From: Phymorhynchus buccinoides
Lineage: Eukaryota > Mollusca > Gastropoda > Neogastropoda > Raphitomidae
Assembly: GCA_017654935.2 (NCBI GenBank)
Contig: CM065694.1
Location: 8,886,719-8,950,718 of the forward strand
Reading direction: 5' to 3'
DNA: 64,000 bases
In this document: piece by piece, positions 10,240 to 20,021 of the stretch
Numbering within the stretch: the stretch's first letter is position 1
Layout of the letters: the number at the start of each line of letters is the position of its first letter
Notes under the pieces: model-generated
What the model was told of the DNA's origin: nothing
Databases searched by the model: none
Seen by the model: only the letters and a program-made list of their open reading frames with translations
Position numbers and translations under genes: made by a program

Positions 10240-13200
10240 GTCATGATAACATGAAATTAAGATAATTTCAACAAATAAACTTGAAAAAACACACACAAAA
10301 ACAACAACAAAAAACCAATCTATCGCACTCAACCACTCCTAGTCCTACGCAGGCAAACTATTACATATCCTTCTTTGCACGGGTACCTATCACATAGTCT
10401 AAACGTTGTTTTTAGGGGGGACATAATCTGATCAGAGACATTATTATTGTTTTTAATCATATTGAAAAAGCAGATGTAAACGGTGTAAGTCTTCTCTATG
10501 TAAATTATGTTACCAAACAAAGCTTTTAAATTTTTTATTTTATTTAACTCATTCCAACGCTCTAGTGCAGCCGACAAATTTTCGCGCAGCGACCTCCCTT
10601 TAATTTCCTTATCAATCTAGAAACTATTATCGACTAAACTATGTTTATTCAGAAGCTATTTGCGTCAGAATGATCGCTAAATTCGTTGCACGATTTTAAA
10701 TTGTTTGCAAGCACTTCATTGTCGTATTTTGGTCTGTTTTGTAATAAAACTAGCACCTCTCTCTCATAACCTGCAGGCTTGGAGTGCAGCCCGCAGGGCA
10801 AATGGGCAGAGCACATTGGGTTAATGGGTATGCACTGCGCATGCGGTGATGCGCTCTCTGTGGGAGAGGAGCCTGAATTTTACTGAGATAAGTCTCTGTG
10901 ACTGGGAAATACCAAATACCAAACATCTTCATGCTGGAATCCATTTGCAGAGTAACCAAGTTCAAAATTCGCATGCCATGGAGCTAGAAGGCCTGAAGAC
11001 AGGTCTCCAGAAGGTGTCTGAAGAAGTGTGTGTCAGCCACCTCATCACTGACCGACATACCAGTGTCAAGAAGTTCATGGCAGACAACCACTCCCGAGAC
11101 CATGATCAGCCCATCATCCATCACTTTGACATATGGCACCTGTCCAAAGGTAAGTGGCATCTAGTTACTGGCAGGCATCATAAATACGTATTTATTAAAA
11201 TGTCTTTAAACCTCCAGCACAGTGTTATAACGTTGAATCTGTACCTTACACCTTCTTGATTTCTATTGTTACTGTATGTAGACACTAAAAATAGACAATC
11301 AAAACTTATATAATCTAAATTATATGTAAATTTATGTAAATTGTATGTAATTTTAATAATTTTAACCTCTCTTGATAGTTAACAGTTCTTCAACATTTAA
11401 CAGTTTTTGTTGCACTGTGCACTCTTTCAATAGCCACTGGTAAGGGTACTATATTGCTGTATTCCAGATGTGGACGCACCATAGCCTTGTACACAAAAAA
11501 AAAAGTTTCCTTGTTTAAATAAGTATTGTTTTTAAAAAAGGCAATTGTCAGCATTAGAAAGGGTCCAAAGACATTTAGCAACAAAATTAATTAAAGGCGT
11601 TAGTCACCTACATTGCAAACACAGAGTAAGGAAGTTGAAATTACCATCTCTGAAATAAAAAAGAATTCGTGAGGATCTGATAAACACATACAGAATGTTT
11701 TACATTGATAACAATATTAATAAATCTTTGGTCCAGCTAACAAATGACTCAACTGACTCAAGAACCCATAACAGTGATTAAAAATACTAACCCAGTATAG
11801 CCAAACTAATAATATAATTTTTTTTTTTTCTAACAGAGTAACAAAGTTTTGGAATACTCTTCCTGCACATATTAAACGAGCACAGAACCTAACACAATTC
11901 AAAAACCTCCTTGATAAATACACCATCTCAAAACTACAATATGAGCATGACTGAAAGGCAGATTTGCCCAAAAATAAAACAAAAACATCTCAGCTGTGTA
12001 AAAGTTGAAACAAAAATGACATAACAGTGAAGAGGCCACGAGGCCTAATGTCCTAATTGACCTGAACAAAAATTATTTTCATTAACCGTAACATTTGGCT
12101 AGCTTTGTTTATAGCCTTTTGAATGGGAGTATCAATTACCGTATTTTCGGCTCATTAGGCACTGCTGTGTATAAGGCGAATAGGGAAAACTTCAAGAAAA
12201 ATCTGACAAAATCTGAGTAAAAGGCGCCCTCGTTTATAAGGCGATACACACTTCACAACAGAAAGTCGAAGTTTGAAGCCCGTACACGTCCTGTAAACGA
12301 TTACCGACCACCATTTTTGTTGTCGTAAACGAGAGTTGGCTCACTTTTCAAATAATCAAAACTTAAGTTTTTGCGACTTCCAGTTGTTGAAAAAGGCCAA
12401 TTCTTCATGGAAACTGGTGAAATTATGGCATTTTAAGCTCTACAACGATGCTTTTTACATCCAATGAAGGGTTATGGCATCTGTTGGACGGTATCTCGGA
12501 CGATAATAGGGATTTTAAAGCATTTTAACGTGAGTATTCGTCATATCGGCGACTCGTTACCACTTTCAATGTTGTGACTCACAGTAGACTGTACTGAGTA
12601 TGGCAATCGTTGCTTGTTCACTTATTAGGCGCATAGGTCAAAATTGGAGAAAAAAATATCGTCTTATAGTCCGAAAAATACGGTAATAGCAAATTATCAA
12701 AAAGAACTTCCATCTATTTCTCTTCTACACACAGTGTTATATTTTGCACATCTTTGTCAAGCTCAGGTTTTTTTCTTTCCTATATGCAGTATTGTACACT
12801 TAGACACATTAAAATATAAATTCCATTCATCCGACCATTTCTGTAAATGTTTTAAATCATTATGGATTATATTATGTTCTGATGTCTGATTATACATCTT
12901 AGTATCTTCAGCAAACATTTTACATGTACTTGGAATATAATGGTAAATCATTTATGAAGATGGTAAAAAAAAAAATGGCCCGAGGATACTGCCCTGAGGA
13001 ATACCACTAATTGCATCAGTGTTTGTAGAGTATGTTGAGCTCACACGTACTGGCCAATGAGATGTAGAGTGGTCTTGAATGGGGAAAAACAGTTGCGATC
13101 CAGTCAAAATCCTATGTTAGTAAATGACGATTTTGCATTTATTTAATAACGCAATGGCCTGTCATTGATATTATGCCAAAGGAAACAACATTCCTGGCAA

Positions 13201-16200
13201 CTTATCTTGCTGAAATGGTTTTGTCAGATGTTACTACATCGATATCAGTCTGCCAGCATGGCCCAACTATTGATACAGACAAGACTAATTTTGCATCAAA
13301 ACTCTAGTGACAAGGTGAAGGTCACAGTGACTTTCCCAAAAGAGTAACATAACCAATGTTTGAACCACATATTCTACAGACTTCACTTACCTACACATGA
13401 CTTGCTTTATTTTCTTATGTTTTTATATTTTTAGATGGAGAATTTTTTCTGGCTGCTAGGCCTTCACAAAAAGCTCAAAAGCACAGCTCCGCTAGCAAAG
13501 TGACCTTTAAAACTGGCGTAGATAGTTGGGACTGTGCATACAAAGAAGAAAGGTGTTCATCCTAGGAAGCAAAAGTTTGAAGTCTGTGAAGTCCTTTGTT
13601 CCTGTTTTATGGTGCCAAACTTTACTGATCACTCTACCTATATTGTTTTGAATCTATCCATTACCTTTGAAATAGTTAGTGAATTTGCAATTTTCCAAAT
13701 TGTGGTAATTGGAAATACGTTGATAAGGCTTGCCATGTTGTGAATCTGCGATCATTTGCTTAAAATGCAAGGTCTAAAGAACCATTGTGGCATTTTACGA
13801 TTGGTGCACTGGTTTAGGCACTATGAACTGGAACACATTATGGTCATACACAGATGCACACATGCATACATACACACACTCAGAGAAATCATAAACATTC
13901 AGCACTTGTTCCCATTCCAATGTACTCGTGTTCTTACAGAACTGGGAATACAAAATTGTGAAGATGCTAAGAATCTGACAAAATGTTGTTTATCTACAAA
14001 CAACTGCAAGATGTTCACATAATTGCTTATATTTGTTTTCTTTCTTTTTTTGCATTTAATTTCCAGGAGTTGGTAAGAAACTCGATGTGGCTGGCAAGAA
14101 AGCAGCAAACGCCTGCATTGCCCTATGGACCAAGTCAATCAAAAAACATATGCATTGGTGCTCCACCTCCACACCAGAGGTACCCAATCGTCCGCAAATT
14201 GTTAAAGACAAGTGGCTGTCCATCAGCAACCACATCGCTGACATCCACGATGGCCATGGTGGAACCTTTCCTAGATGCATGCACGGCCCTCTGGAACCTC
14301 GAGCCTGGATCAGAAAAGGTGACGGACACAACTGGAACAAGTCACACAGCTTACACTTGTGTTTTCTATTTACTCCCTTCCTTCTTTCTAACACACTTCA
14401 ACAAAACATTTTCTGCAATAATCCACACCAGGAGACACATTCACACAATATTTTTGTTTTTGCTGTCACATCTTCTGGGCCGTACAGTGGCATTGCTCCC
14501 ATATGACTGGCGGTTGCACAAAAAGAAGAGTCAATTTTCAAAATGATGGGCTACTTATGTGGCGTAAATATTATTTTGGGTGCACACATGTGTCTGTGCA
14601 TAACAGACAGACAGTTTATCTAGCAAAACAACTAGAGACTTGCAAGATACCTTTGGAAAAAGCAAAAACGGAAATCTCATGGAATGGAATAAGTATGTTG
14701 ACATGGGCCATTATTAAAAAGAAGGGGTCAATGACGCAGGCGCACTAATAATCTGAAGCTCTGCTCCCCAGAACGTATTGATCCCCATGAATTTGACCCA
14801 AAATCATCAAGGGCATAAACTGGATTGGTAATCGAGACTGAGGTTACCATGAGAGCAGGCATGCAAGACACAGTTTACCCTTTGTAAAAAACTTTTGCAT
14901 CCTAAATAGAGCATTAAAACGGTAGATCAAGGAATATTTTTGGCTACAGTGACCTTGATCTTTGACCGTCTTTGAACTTGGTCTAAATCTCCCAATCACC
15001 TATCCAAAGGCAACAATTGAGGGTCCTATTTCCCTCCATTCAAACATAATCATGGTAAGGTACATATTTAGTTAATCAGATAGTCAATAAGCCAGGCAGC
15101 TAAGATGTGACAAGTTGATTTTTAAAGCTTAGAAAATACATTAAAACTATGTAGTCAAATTAATTCTTCTGAGCAGTTTGTGTAATTTTTAAAATGTATA
15201 CAACAGGGACACGGCAGCATCGAACACTGGAGGGCATCATCTGCAACAATTACCTGTTACGGGACATTGGGATGATGTCTCCAGATGCGCAGACAGCAAC
15301 TCTAGAGTCATTCCATGCTGTTGTGTGCCACTTTGCCCCAAAACTAAACCACTTCACTTACCAAGTGATGGAGAGCAAGTATGATTATGAAATTATTATA
15401 TTTTTGGGATCATTAGGCACTGCTGTATATAAGGCGAATAGGGCCAATTTTCAAGAAAAAATCTGGAAAAAAAGTAAAAGGCGCCCTCGTTTATAAAGTA
15501 ATACACACCTCACAAAAGAAAGTCGAAGTTTGAAGCCCATACACGTCTTGTAAACGCTTACCGACCACCATTATTGCTGTCTTAAACGATAGTTGGCTCC
15601 CTTCTCAAATAATCAAACTTCTGTTTTTGCGACTTCCTTGTTGTTTGACTTTTCTTCACGAAAACTGGTAGAATTATTGCATTTATAGCTCTACAACGAT
15701 GCTTTTTACATCCAATGAAGGGTTATGGCATCTGTTTGGACGGTATCTCGGATAATAATAGGGATTTTTGAACATATTAACGTGAGTACTCCTCGTATCG
15801 GTGACTCGTTACCACTTACGATGTTGTGACTCACAGTAGACTGTACCGAGTACAGCAATCATTGCCTCTCTTCTCACAAATTTGTTAGTTAATAGGGCGC
15901 CCTCGGTTATTAGACGTAATGGTCGAAATTGGAGAAAAAAATATTGCCTTTATAGTCAGAAAATTACAGTGCTTATTTCTTATCTATAACCTTTTAGTCA
16001 TTGGCAGAAGTCAGTGTAATCAAAGCACTTTTTGCACATGATTACCTAAATGGCAAGTTCTTATGTCAAGAAATATTGTATACATAAAAGAGAGGGGGGA
16101 GACATTTCCATAAAACAAACATACTTGCTTTGATTGCTTGAAACAACATGCACATGAAATGTGTAGTGGTTGTTGTATTCTGTTGTTTCTAACCATGATT

Positions 16201-16830
16201 ACTACATAGCAAGTTACCTTGTTTAAGATCGTAAAATCTTTTATAAAATACAACAATGATTAACAACAAACATGGAATCTTCACAAACAAGGAAACTTTG
16301 GCTGAGTGAGGGTAGGGCAGGGTTGAAAGGACAAGATATCTTTGTCATTCATAACTTCCTACTCAGCATGTTTTCAATCGACAAAAATATTCTTTTCTGA
16401 ATTATCTCATCCTCAGAAACTTTATACTGCTGTTATAAAAAAACAGAAGCTAAAAATTTTGCCACTTCAAAAACCAGAAGCCATAACATTTCATACTCCT
16501 CAAAAATACTGTTTGCACATCAAAACCATGTTTTTTTCAATATTTTCTGGAAGATTAGCAATTCTAAACATTTAAAGCCAATGTACATTCGTTGGAGTCA
16601 ACAATGATTGATACAGCAATAGTGTTTTGGGCGCATATTTCTACAATTATTATTAATATTATTTTATTTTTTGAGGAGATCAGAGTTATAATGTCATCCT
16701 ATGTTGGCCACAGCGTGAGGAACAAAAACGCAAAGCATAGTCCTCCCATTCACATAGTGGCCCATAGGAATACAAAGGGAATGAGCACCTAGGCCTATTT
16801 TGTAATGAACATTCTTTTTGATTATGCTGT

Positions 16831-16877
<47 letters not shown>

Positions 16878-19093
16878 GTCTTGGGTCTTCTTCTTGTGTG
16901 TCTCTGTGGCTTTTCTCCTTTGCTGGCGGGTTTGGTCAATGTTTTTGTTGTCTGCTGGCTGGCTGGGCCCTGTACTCATTGCAGAGTTGGCACTTTCTTC
17001 CGTTAACTTCGCTGAGGTGGGGCATTACTGCAGTCCTACAGTCGGAGTTCCGTATCGCTCATACAGCAATAACGTCTGTGGTCTGCCGCTATGCTGCTTT
17101 CTGTCTGTCTAGGCTTCACACTGGCTGAACGTTACACTGCAGGCTGTGGTAGGCTTGTAGAAAACCGACGACTGTCCAAAATGATCGCTTTCAATTGTCA
17201 CTTTCACACCATGCCCTATTTTGCTCATTCCTCAATTAATGGTGTCTCGTCATCTCTCCTGTTTTTCCTATATATTTCCCCCCCCCCCCCCCTTTCTTTT
17301 TATTCCTTCGTATACATGCATGCATGTCAGTTCTTAAGTCTCTCTCTCTCTCTCTCCATGCCGTATGTATTCGGATATTTGGTATCAAACAATTTTATTT
17401 TCTTGTGTTTAGTCCGCCATTTTCTTCATCTTCAACTCTGTTTCGAATATTATATCTAGGTTCTTGCAGAAACCATATTTGTATTTGGATATGGCTAACT
17501 TGGCAATTAGCAGTAAAAGGTTAACTTTCTTCCTCACCAGTGGATTCTGAACATCAGTTTGTGTTACTCCAAATAAAGCAATTTTTTCATTTATTTCAAT
17601 TTGGATATGATGTTCTGTTCTCAGTTGCTTAACTGAGTTCCAGAATGTTTTTAGACAGCATTGATAAAAGGCATGTTCTATAAAGTCTATTTTATTTGTG
17701 GCACTTAGCCCCATTTTGTTTAATAAGATGTTAGTTGGGTAGATATTGTGGACAAATTTAAAATGGAGGATCTTAGTCTTGTTTATCGAAGTACATTCAT
17801 GTTCGTTAGTAAAGTACTCCTTTAAATCAATGTTAAATTTACGTTGACAGAATGGAACAGCTCATATTTCGTGGTTTTTAAGGTTGTCAAATATGTTTTT
17901 AATTTTTTTATTTGTAAGTTTACTTAGCGGTCCTTCACCTGTATTTATTTCTACTAGAATTTATTTTTGTTTATGTTTGTTCACCTAGCTGTCTTTTCCA
18001 GTCGGTGGACTCTACAAGTATTTGTTGTGTTCTACAGGCTGCTCCTTGCTGCATTGCATTTCAATGCTAATGCAGGGCGCCAACAGGCCATTACCGAGGA
18101 GGGTGAGCTCCAGTGGAGAATCTGCAGACCAAAGGCTGCAAAAGGGGCTGCAGTCCCCAAACCAGTGAAAGAGAAACAAACAAGAAGTATGATTTATTTA
18201 TAAAGATTAGTCGTTTTATTACCTGTCTCACTGTTACTTTTTCCATCCCTAAACCTCATGTTCTTTTTATTTATGTAAGGTAAATATGAATATTTAAAAA
18301 ACATGAATATAATTATGCCACCCTGTCAGGGTTTTTTCTGTCATTCCCCTTGTCTTTCCTCTGACTCGTCTATTTCCTCCTTTCATTTCCTTCTGTCTGT
18401 TTAAACTATTTCCCAATGGAGATACTGTGGAGGGCGTGTGGGTATAGTGGGAATTTTTGGGTGAAAGGAAGGGTCAGTATGAATAGTTTCCCCACCTTCT
18501 GGCAGTTCTGTCATAGCAACTTCCTCTTGGACTCTGCCTTTTTTCATTTTATCAGCTACTATTTTTTCTGACTAATTGGCCCAATTTTCCTGACTTATTT
18601 TGAAAAAAATCTTCTGATTAATTTTCTCCTTTGAGCTCTTACAAAATCAGAATAGGTTGGCTGCATGCAGCAGGAAAACAAGTGGAAAATGGAAACTAAA
18701 CACATGTACATGCCTCACCCATTATGGCCTGGGAGTGTTAAAGAATAATGTCTTAAGTATTTCCGATTACTTTAATAAGCAATTTTTGAATATTAACTTG
18801 TCTTTCTTTTGTTCTTAAATGTGTAATCATAGGCATTATTTGCCAGTAGCGCTATTGTGCATATGAGCTATAGAAATACATCTATGTGTGTTGCAGACTA
18901 CATAAACGATCTGTTTAAGGCCGTGAAACATCTTCGGCAGAGTTACCCCAGCTACAAGAGGGCAAGGGACGCCTATCAGGACTACCGGCTGTCGCTACCA
19001 CAGCCCTTGAGCAGGACAGCACCACCTGTTGACAAGGCAGCTCTTGTTGCACAACACCAGGCACGAATCAACAGGATAGCTGCTGAACAGTGA
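2789..19093 (+). CDS. THAP-finger, DDE transposase-derived protein, 778 aa, ten exons
   Basis: I joined exons 2789-3178, 4514-4678, 5634-5824, 6216-6305, 9089-9620, 10951-11149, 14067-14318, 15207-15378, 18038-18186 and 18897-19093. All nine introns are GT-AG, phases match at every junction, and the 2,337-nt reading frame is open from ATG to TGA. Domains: THAP C2CH finger at residues 1-100 (C5, C10, C63, H66; AVPSIF at 95-100); acidic, TQT-rich linker 131-278; cysteine cluster C307, C310, C314, C322, C332, C334 (zinc ribbon-like); RNase H-like core about 400-680. Likely catalytic acids are D424 or D428 in GDGRCDSPG, D490 in LITDRH and E640 in TLESFH; D516 is in HHFDIWHLSK. Similar uncharacterised proteins exist in fish, cnidarians and molluscs. 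THAP domains bind DNA, so a nuclear DNA-binding role or residual transposase activity is inferred. No flanking terminal repeats were seen, and the multi-intron structure favours a resident gene over a fresh transposon. Confidence 0.85.
3388..3498. repeat. (CA)n microsatellites in intron 1
   Basis: Two CA tracts are separated by CT-rich sequence. The rest of intron 1 (3179-4513) is AT-rich. It also holds short (TG)n runs at 3590-3602, 3757-3772 and 3811-3828, and shows no other feature. Confidence 0.85.
4514..4678 (+). CDS. THAP gene exon 2 (acidic linker)
   Basis: It has 55 codons, phase 0 to 0, encoding residues 131-185, beginning VVDDALAESV. The composition is Ala/Asp/Val-rich and no fold is evident. 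The acceptor TTTTTTCTAG and donor CAT|GTGAGT are good. Because it is 165 nt with symmetric phases, skipping would keep the frame. Confidence 0.8.
4866..4945. repeat. (GA)n microsatellite in intron 2
   Basis: About 80 bp of GA repeat is followed by a short CA run. The rest of intron 2 (to 5633) is AT-rich with a CCTA repeat near 5148-5163. No other feature is seen. Confidence 0.9.
5634..5824 (+). CDS. THAP gene exon 3 (TQT-motif linker)
   Basis: It encodes residues 186-248 plus two bases of codon 249. The sequence is basic and low in hydrophobics, with repeated Gln-Thr motifs: KMQTK (195-199), AQTQTSP (206-212), STQTD (224-228) and CQTDP (243-247). TQT-type motifs are the core of dynein light chain LC8 ligands, so partner binding or dimerisation is a hypothesis. 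The acceptor TGTGCAG and donor GTGAGT are good. The exon ends in phase 2. Confidence 0.8.
6136..6210 (+). repeat. (TG)n tract abutting the exon 4 acceptor
   Basis: About 75 bp of TG repeat with a short GCGC interruption runs directly into the TTGCAG acceptor of exon 4. It replaces the usual polypyrimidine tract. Confidence 0.9.
6216..6305 (+). CDS. THAP gene exon 4 (acidic, 90 nt, symmetric)
   Basis: It encodes residues 250-278, acidic (DEPHTEDEEV, then QEEE) with two cysteines near the end. It both starts and ends in phase 2, so skipping removes 30 residues without a frameshift. The acceptor is embedded in a (TG)n repeat. The donor GAG|GTAACA is acceptable. An internal GAG|GTAACT at about 6252 could be an alternative donor. 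Confidence 0.75.
7330..8302 (+). mobile_element. CR1/jockey-like LINE reverse transcriptase fragment
   Basis: Degenerate frames carry reverse transcriptase landmarks in order: GIPHGSVLGPVYFVLY (near 7355-7400), FADDNQLY (near 7458-7482), KLQLNDRKS, VKNLGVTIDSNLTM, SRLDYC, ITPLLHWLP-like, and near the end WNSLLPYSVRHSS. Frameshifts and stops make it dead. Its 3' tail continues at 8766-8988 beyond an insertion. Confidence 0.8.
8308..8749. mobile_element. Two tandem copies of a 210-bp short interspersed element
   Basis: Copies at 8308-8518 and 8535-8749 share ATGGNGTTTTACGTCC, CACATATGGGACATTTGTA, GGTGGGAACAATACTGGAGG and CCTCATCGGCTATGG. A 16-bp sequence, ATTTATTTCATATCGA or a one-mismatch variant, occurs before, between and after them (8292-8307, 8519-8534, 8750-8765). 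A reverse copy lies at 57272-57502 with its own 12-bp target duplication, and a fragment lies near 23985-24020. Confidence 0.75.
8766..8988 (+). mobile_element. LINE 3' UTR and ATT tail
   Basis: The sequence AAGCGCTCTATAAAG followed by (ATT)n at 8976-8987 is the usual 3' end of the LINE whose coding part ends near 8290. Confidence 0.65.
9089..9620 (+). CDS. THAP gene exon 5 (zinc ribbon and start of RNase H-like core)
   Basis: It encodes residues 279-456. The ligand-like cysteines are C307, C310, C314, C322, C332 and C334, with HCQCGF resembling the zinc ribbon before the catalytic core in related proteins. Then come FKFANIACFGRQTY, a helix that precedes the core, and GDGRCDSPGHCAKY (423-436), the first catalytic motif with D424 and D428. 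It is GC-richer than the introns. The acceptor follows a TG-rich tract; the donor is CAG|GTAAAT. The exon ends in phase 0. Confidence 0.9.
9621..10950 (+). other. THAP gene intron 5
   Basis: It holds an R1 repeat copy (9780-9945) and a (CT)n run (10202-10238). The remaining AT-rich sequence shows no further recognisable feature apart from a GCGCATGCGG motif near 10840. Confidence 0.7.
9780..9945 (-). repeat. Interspersed repeat R1, copy 2 (truncated)
   Basis: It shares AGATAGTAGATGACAGTAAG and GCAGAGTCAAA and CAGAACTTCTGGAA with copy 1 (1320-1610), in the same orientation. Confidence 0.7.
10951..11149 (+). CDS. THAP gene exon 6 (second catalytic motif)
   Basis: It encodes residues 457-522. 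NSHAMELEGLK is followed by VSHLITDRHTSVKKFM, where D490 is the likely second catalytic acid, and then HHFDIWHLSKG with D516. The acceptor TTTGCAG and donor AAAG|GTAAGT are strong. The exon goes from phase 0 to phase 1. Confidence 0.9.
11398..12069 (+). mobile_element. LINE 3' end with an inverted 5' part (twin-priming-like)
   Basis: 11398-11545 reads on the minus strand as LINE sequence (TYLNKETFFFVYKAMVRPHL, then ERVHSATK). 11546-12069 reads on the plus strand from ERVQRHLATKLIKG to NRVTKFWNTLPAHIKRAQ and a stop near 11955, then a 3' UTR. The two parts overlap in element coordinates at the ERVQ...ATK motif. This matches a 5' inversion. Confidence 0.65.
12070..13090 (-). mobile_element. LINE reverse transcriptase fragment, interrupted by a MITE
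   Basis: On the minus strand, ISGIPQGSILGPFF (near 13000) precedes FAEDTKMYNQ, where the usual FADD has become FAED, then LQKWSDEWNLYFNVSKC. After the MITE at 12137-12685 the frame resumes with TPIQKAINKASQMLRLMK. It is dead. Confidence 0.75.
12137..12685. mobile_element. 549-bp TA-flanked MITE, copy 1 (CCGTATTTT family)
   Basis: The ends are TACCGTATTTTCGGCTC and, reverse-complemented, TACCGTATTTTTCGGACTAT. Both ends sit on TA. The interior contains GGCGCCCTCG-like and TTATAAGGCG motifs. It is inserted in a LINE. Related copies are at 15394-15970 and 46856-47075. Confidence 0.75.
14067..14318 (+). CDS. THAP gene exon 7 (insertion domain between catalytic motifs)
   Basis: It encodes residues 523-606 with VGKKLDVAGKKAAN, IKKHMHWC, VKDKWLSISNHIADIH and a Cys/His pair in FPRCMHGPL. 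This matches the helical region between the second and third catalytic motifs in related proteins. The acceptor TTTCCAG is good. The donor AAAG|GTGACG is weaker but phase-correct (1 to 1). Confidence 0.85.
14930..15060. repeat. Possible degenerate interspersed repeat in intron 7
   Basis: TTTTGGCTACAGTGACCTTG followed by ATCTTTGACC resembles a repeat common in mollusc genomes. A related CAAGGTGAAGGTCACAGTGA is at 13311-13330. This is weak evidence from resemblance only. Confidence 0.3.
15207..15378 (+). CDS. THAP gene exon 8 (third catalytic motif)
   Basis: It encodes residues 607-663. TLEGIICNNYLLRDI precedes SPDAQTATLESFHAVV, where E640 is the likely final catalytic acid, and then HFAPKLNHFTYQVM. 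The donor GAGCAA|GTATGA is not ideal, but it keeps phase with exon 9 and restores the conserved LAALHFN sequence. Reading through the donor instead runs into a MITE. Confidence 0.85.
15394..15970. mobile_element. CCGTATTTT-family MITE, copy 2
   Basis: It aligns along its length with 12137-12685 (shared CATTAGGCACTGCTG, AAAGTCGAAGTTTGAAGCCC, GATGCTTTTTACATCCAATG). Its terminal repeats are more decayed. It starts 15 bp after the exon 8 donor. Confidence 0.75.
15971..18037 (+). other. THAP gene intron 8, remaining part
   Basis: It contains a (CT)n tract at 16832-16875, a C run at 17279-17292, a second short (CT)n at 17339-17357 and a Tx1/L1-like LINE fragment. Nothing else is recognised. Confidence 0.65.
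17400..17890 (-). mobile_element. L1/Tx1-like LINE C-terminal fragment
   Basis: On the minus strand, KILHFKFVHNIYPTNILLNK is followed by MGLSATNKIDFIEH and ending with KKVNLLLLIAKLAISKYKYG and IFETEL. This is the region after the reverse transcriptase in L1/Tx1-type elements. Confidence 0.65.
18038..18186 (+). CDS. THAP gene exon 9
   Basis: It encodes residues 664-713: LLLAALHFNANAGRQQA, then a basic segment with KAAKGAAVPKPVKEKQTR. The LAALHFN motif follows the catalytic Glu in related proteins. The acceptor TTCTACAG is good; the donor AGAA|GTATGA is weaker. Phase goes from 2 to 1. Confidence 0.85.
18300..18750 (+). repeat. Interspersed repeat R1, copy 3 (in intron 9)
   Basis: CCCACCTTCTGGCAGTTCTG, TTGGACTCTGCCTTTTTTC and TTTTCTCCTTTGAGCTCTTA match copies at 23155 and 49690. 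It ends with CCCATTATGGCCTGGGA. Confidence 0.7.
18897..19093 (+). CDS. THAP gene exon 10 (C terminus and stop)
   Basis: It encodes residues 714-778, starting YINDLFKAVKHLRQSYP and ending INRIAAEQ before TGA at 19091-19093. The conserved start matches the C-terminal helix of related proteins. The rest is a likely coiled or disordered tail. The acceptor TGTGTTGCAG follows a short TG run. Confidence 0.85.
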
Positions 19094-19600
19094 GCCTTCA
19101 CAGTTGATTTAGGCATCGTAATGTGTGATAACAGTTGCCTTGTCAACCATTTCTTCTCAACTTGTCTGGGAATTACTGATATAATCGGACACAAGGAGCA
19201 CAGCACAGTGGCATCTAGGCATCAACAAACACTTTCTGACTGAAACTATCAAGTTCACTCTTTCAGTCTATTTCGTCCTGCATTCTGAATCTGTGGAATA
19301 TATAGTCATCAAAACCTGGACATTTTGAAAAGATGTTTAAAAATGTAAAAATATTGATCGTTGTTCATCTGTATCTAAAAACATGACATTGGACTTTACT
19401 CAGAGAATATTACACAGGTGCAAAACTCATGATTGTGTTTAGCATTGAGCTCTACACAGTTACAAATGCTGTATTAAACTTTGTTCTTTTTAAACCTTTT
19501 GCTGTGTTATTAAATGTTGTTTTTTAACTGAAAATGCAGTTTCAATATTTATAAAACTGATATTAATAAGACTGACAAGATGTAATAAAGATATTTCAAA
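19094..19600 (+). terminator. Probable 3' UTR with poly(A) signal
   Basis: An AATAAA lies at 19584-19589, followed by AT-rich sequence. The region is otherwise without ORFs. The cleavage site is unknown. From 19601 to 20021 I see nothing distinctive. Confidence 0.5.
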
Positions 19601-20021
19601 TTGATAGGATTATGTACAGAACGTCTACTGTATTTCACACAAAGACCAGTTTAATATGCCTGTTCAAGAATAGATAATTGATACATGTATAATGAAAACA
19701 AAGTGGTTTTCTTAAAGACTATAATACTGTGTTTGTTGAGTTTTTTTGTGCTAACGTCTCATCAGCACTGAAAGTTTACATTAATGAGGAAACATAGACC
19801 TGAAAATGTTTATACTGATGGATGATTCAGGGGCCATGCTAAAACTTTATTAATATTTTTTTTCATTTTAAAATTTATTCATGCCTGTATGAACCAAATT
19901 GATATCTAAGTTTGTCAAATCTGCCCCTCCGCACACACACAACATGGGTGGCACTGCGCTGGCAGCATAATTGCTCTAGAAATGAGCAGCATGAGATACA
20001 CAGAGATCAGAGTATGTGACA

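Larger units (their letters stand above)
11150..14066 (+). other. THAP gene intron 6
   Basis: The intron is largely transposon relics: mixed-orientation LINE pieces (11398-13090) and a 549-bp MITE (12137-12685). The segment 13100-14066 has no recognisable feature other than short CA runs near 13855-13880. Confidence 0.7.

Noticed and set aside
17500..17525. TTAGCAGTAAAAGGTTAAC as a piggyBac-type right end
   Set aside because: No matching left end or family interior nearby, and the same bases are part of, or border, the L1/Tx1-like LINE fragment.
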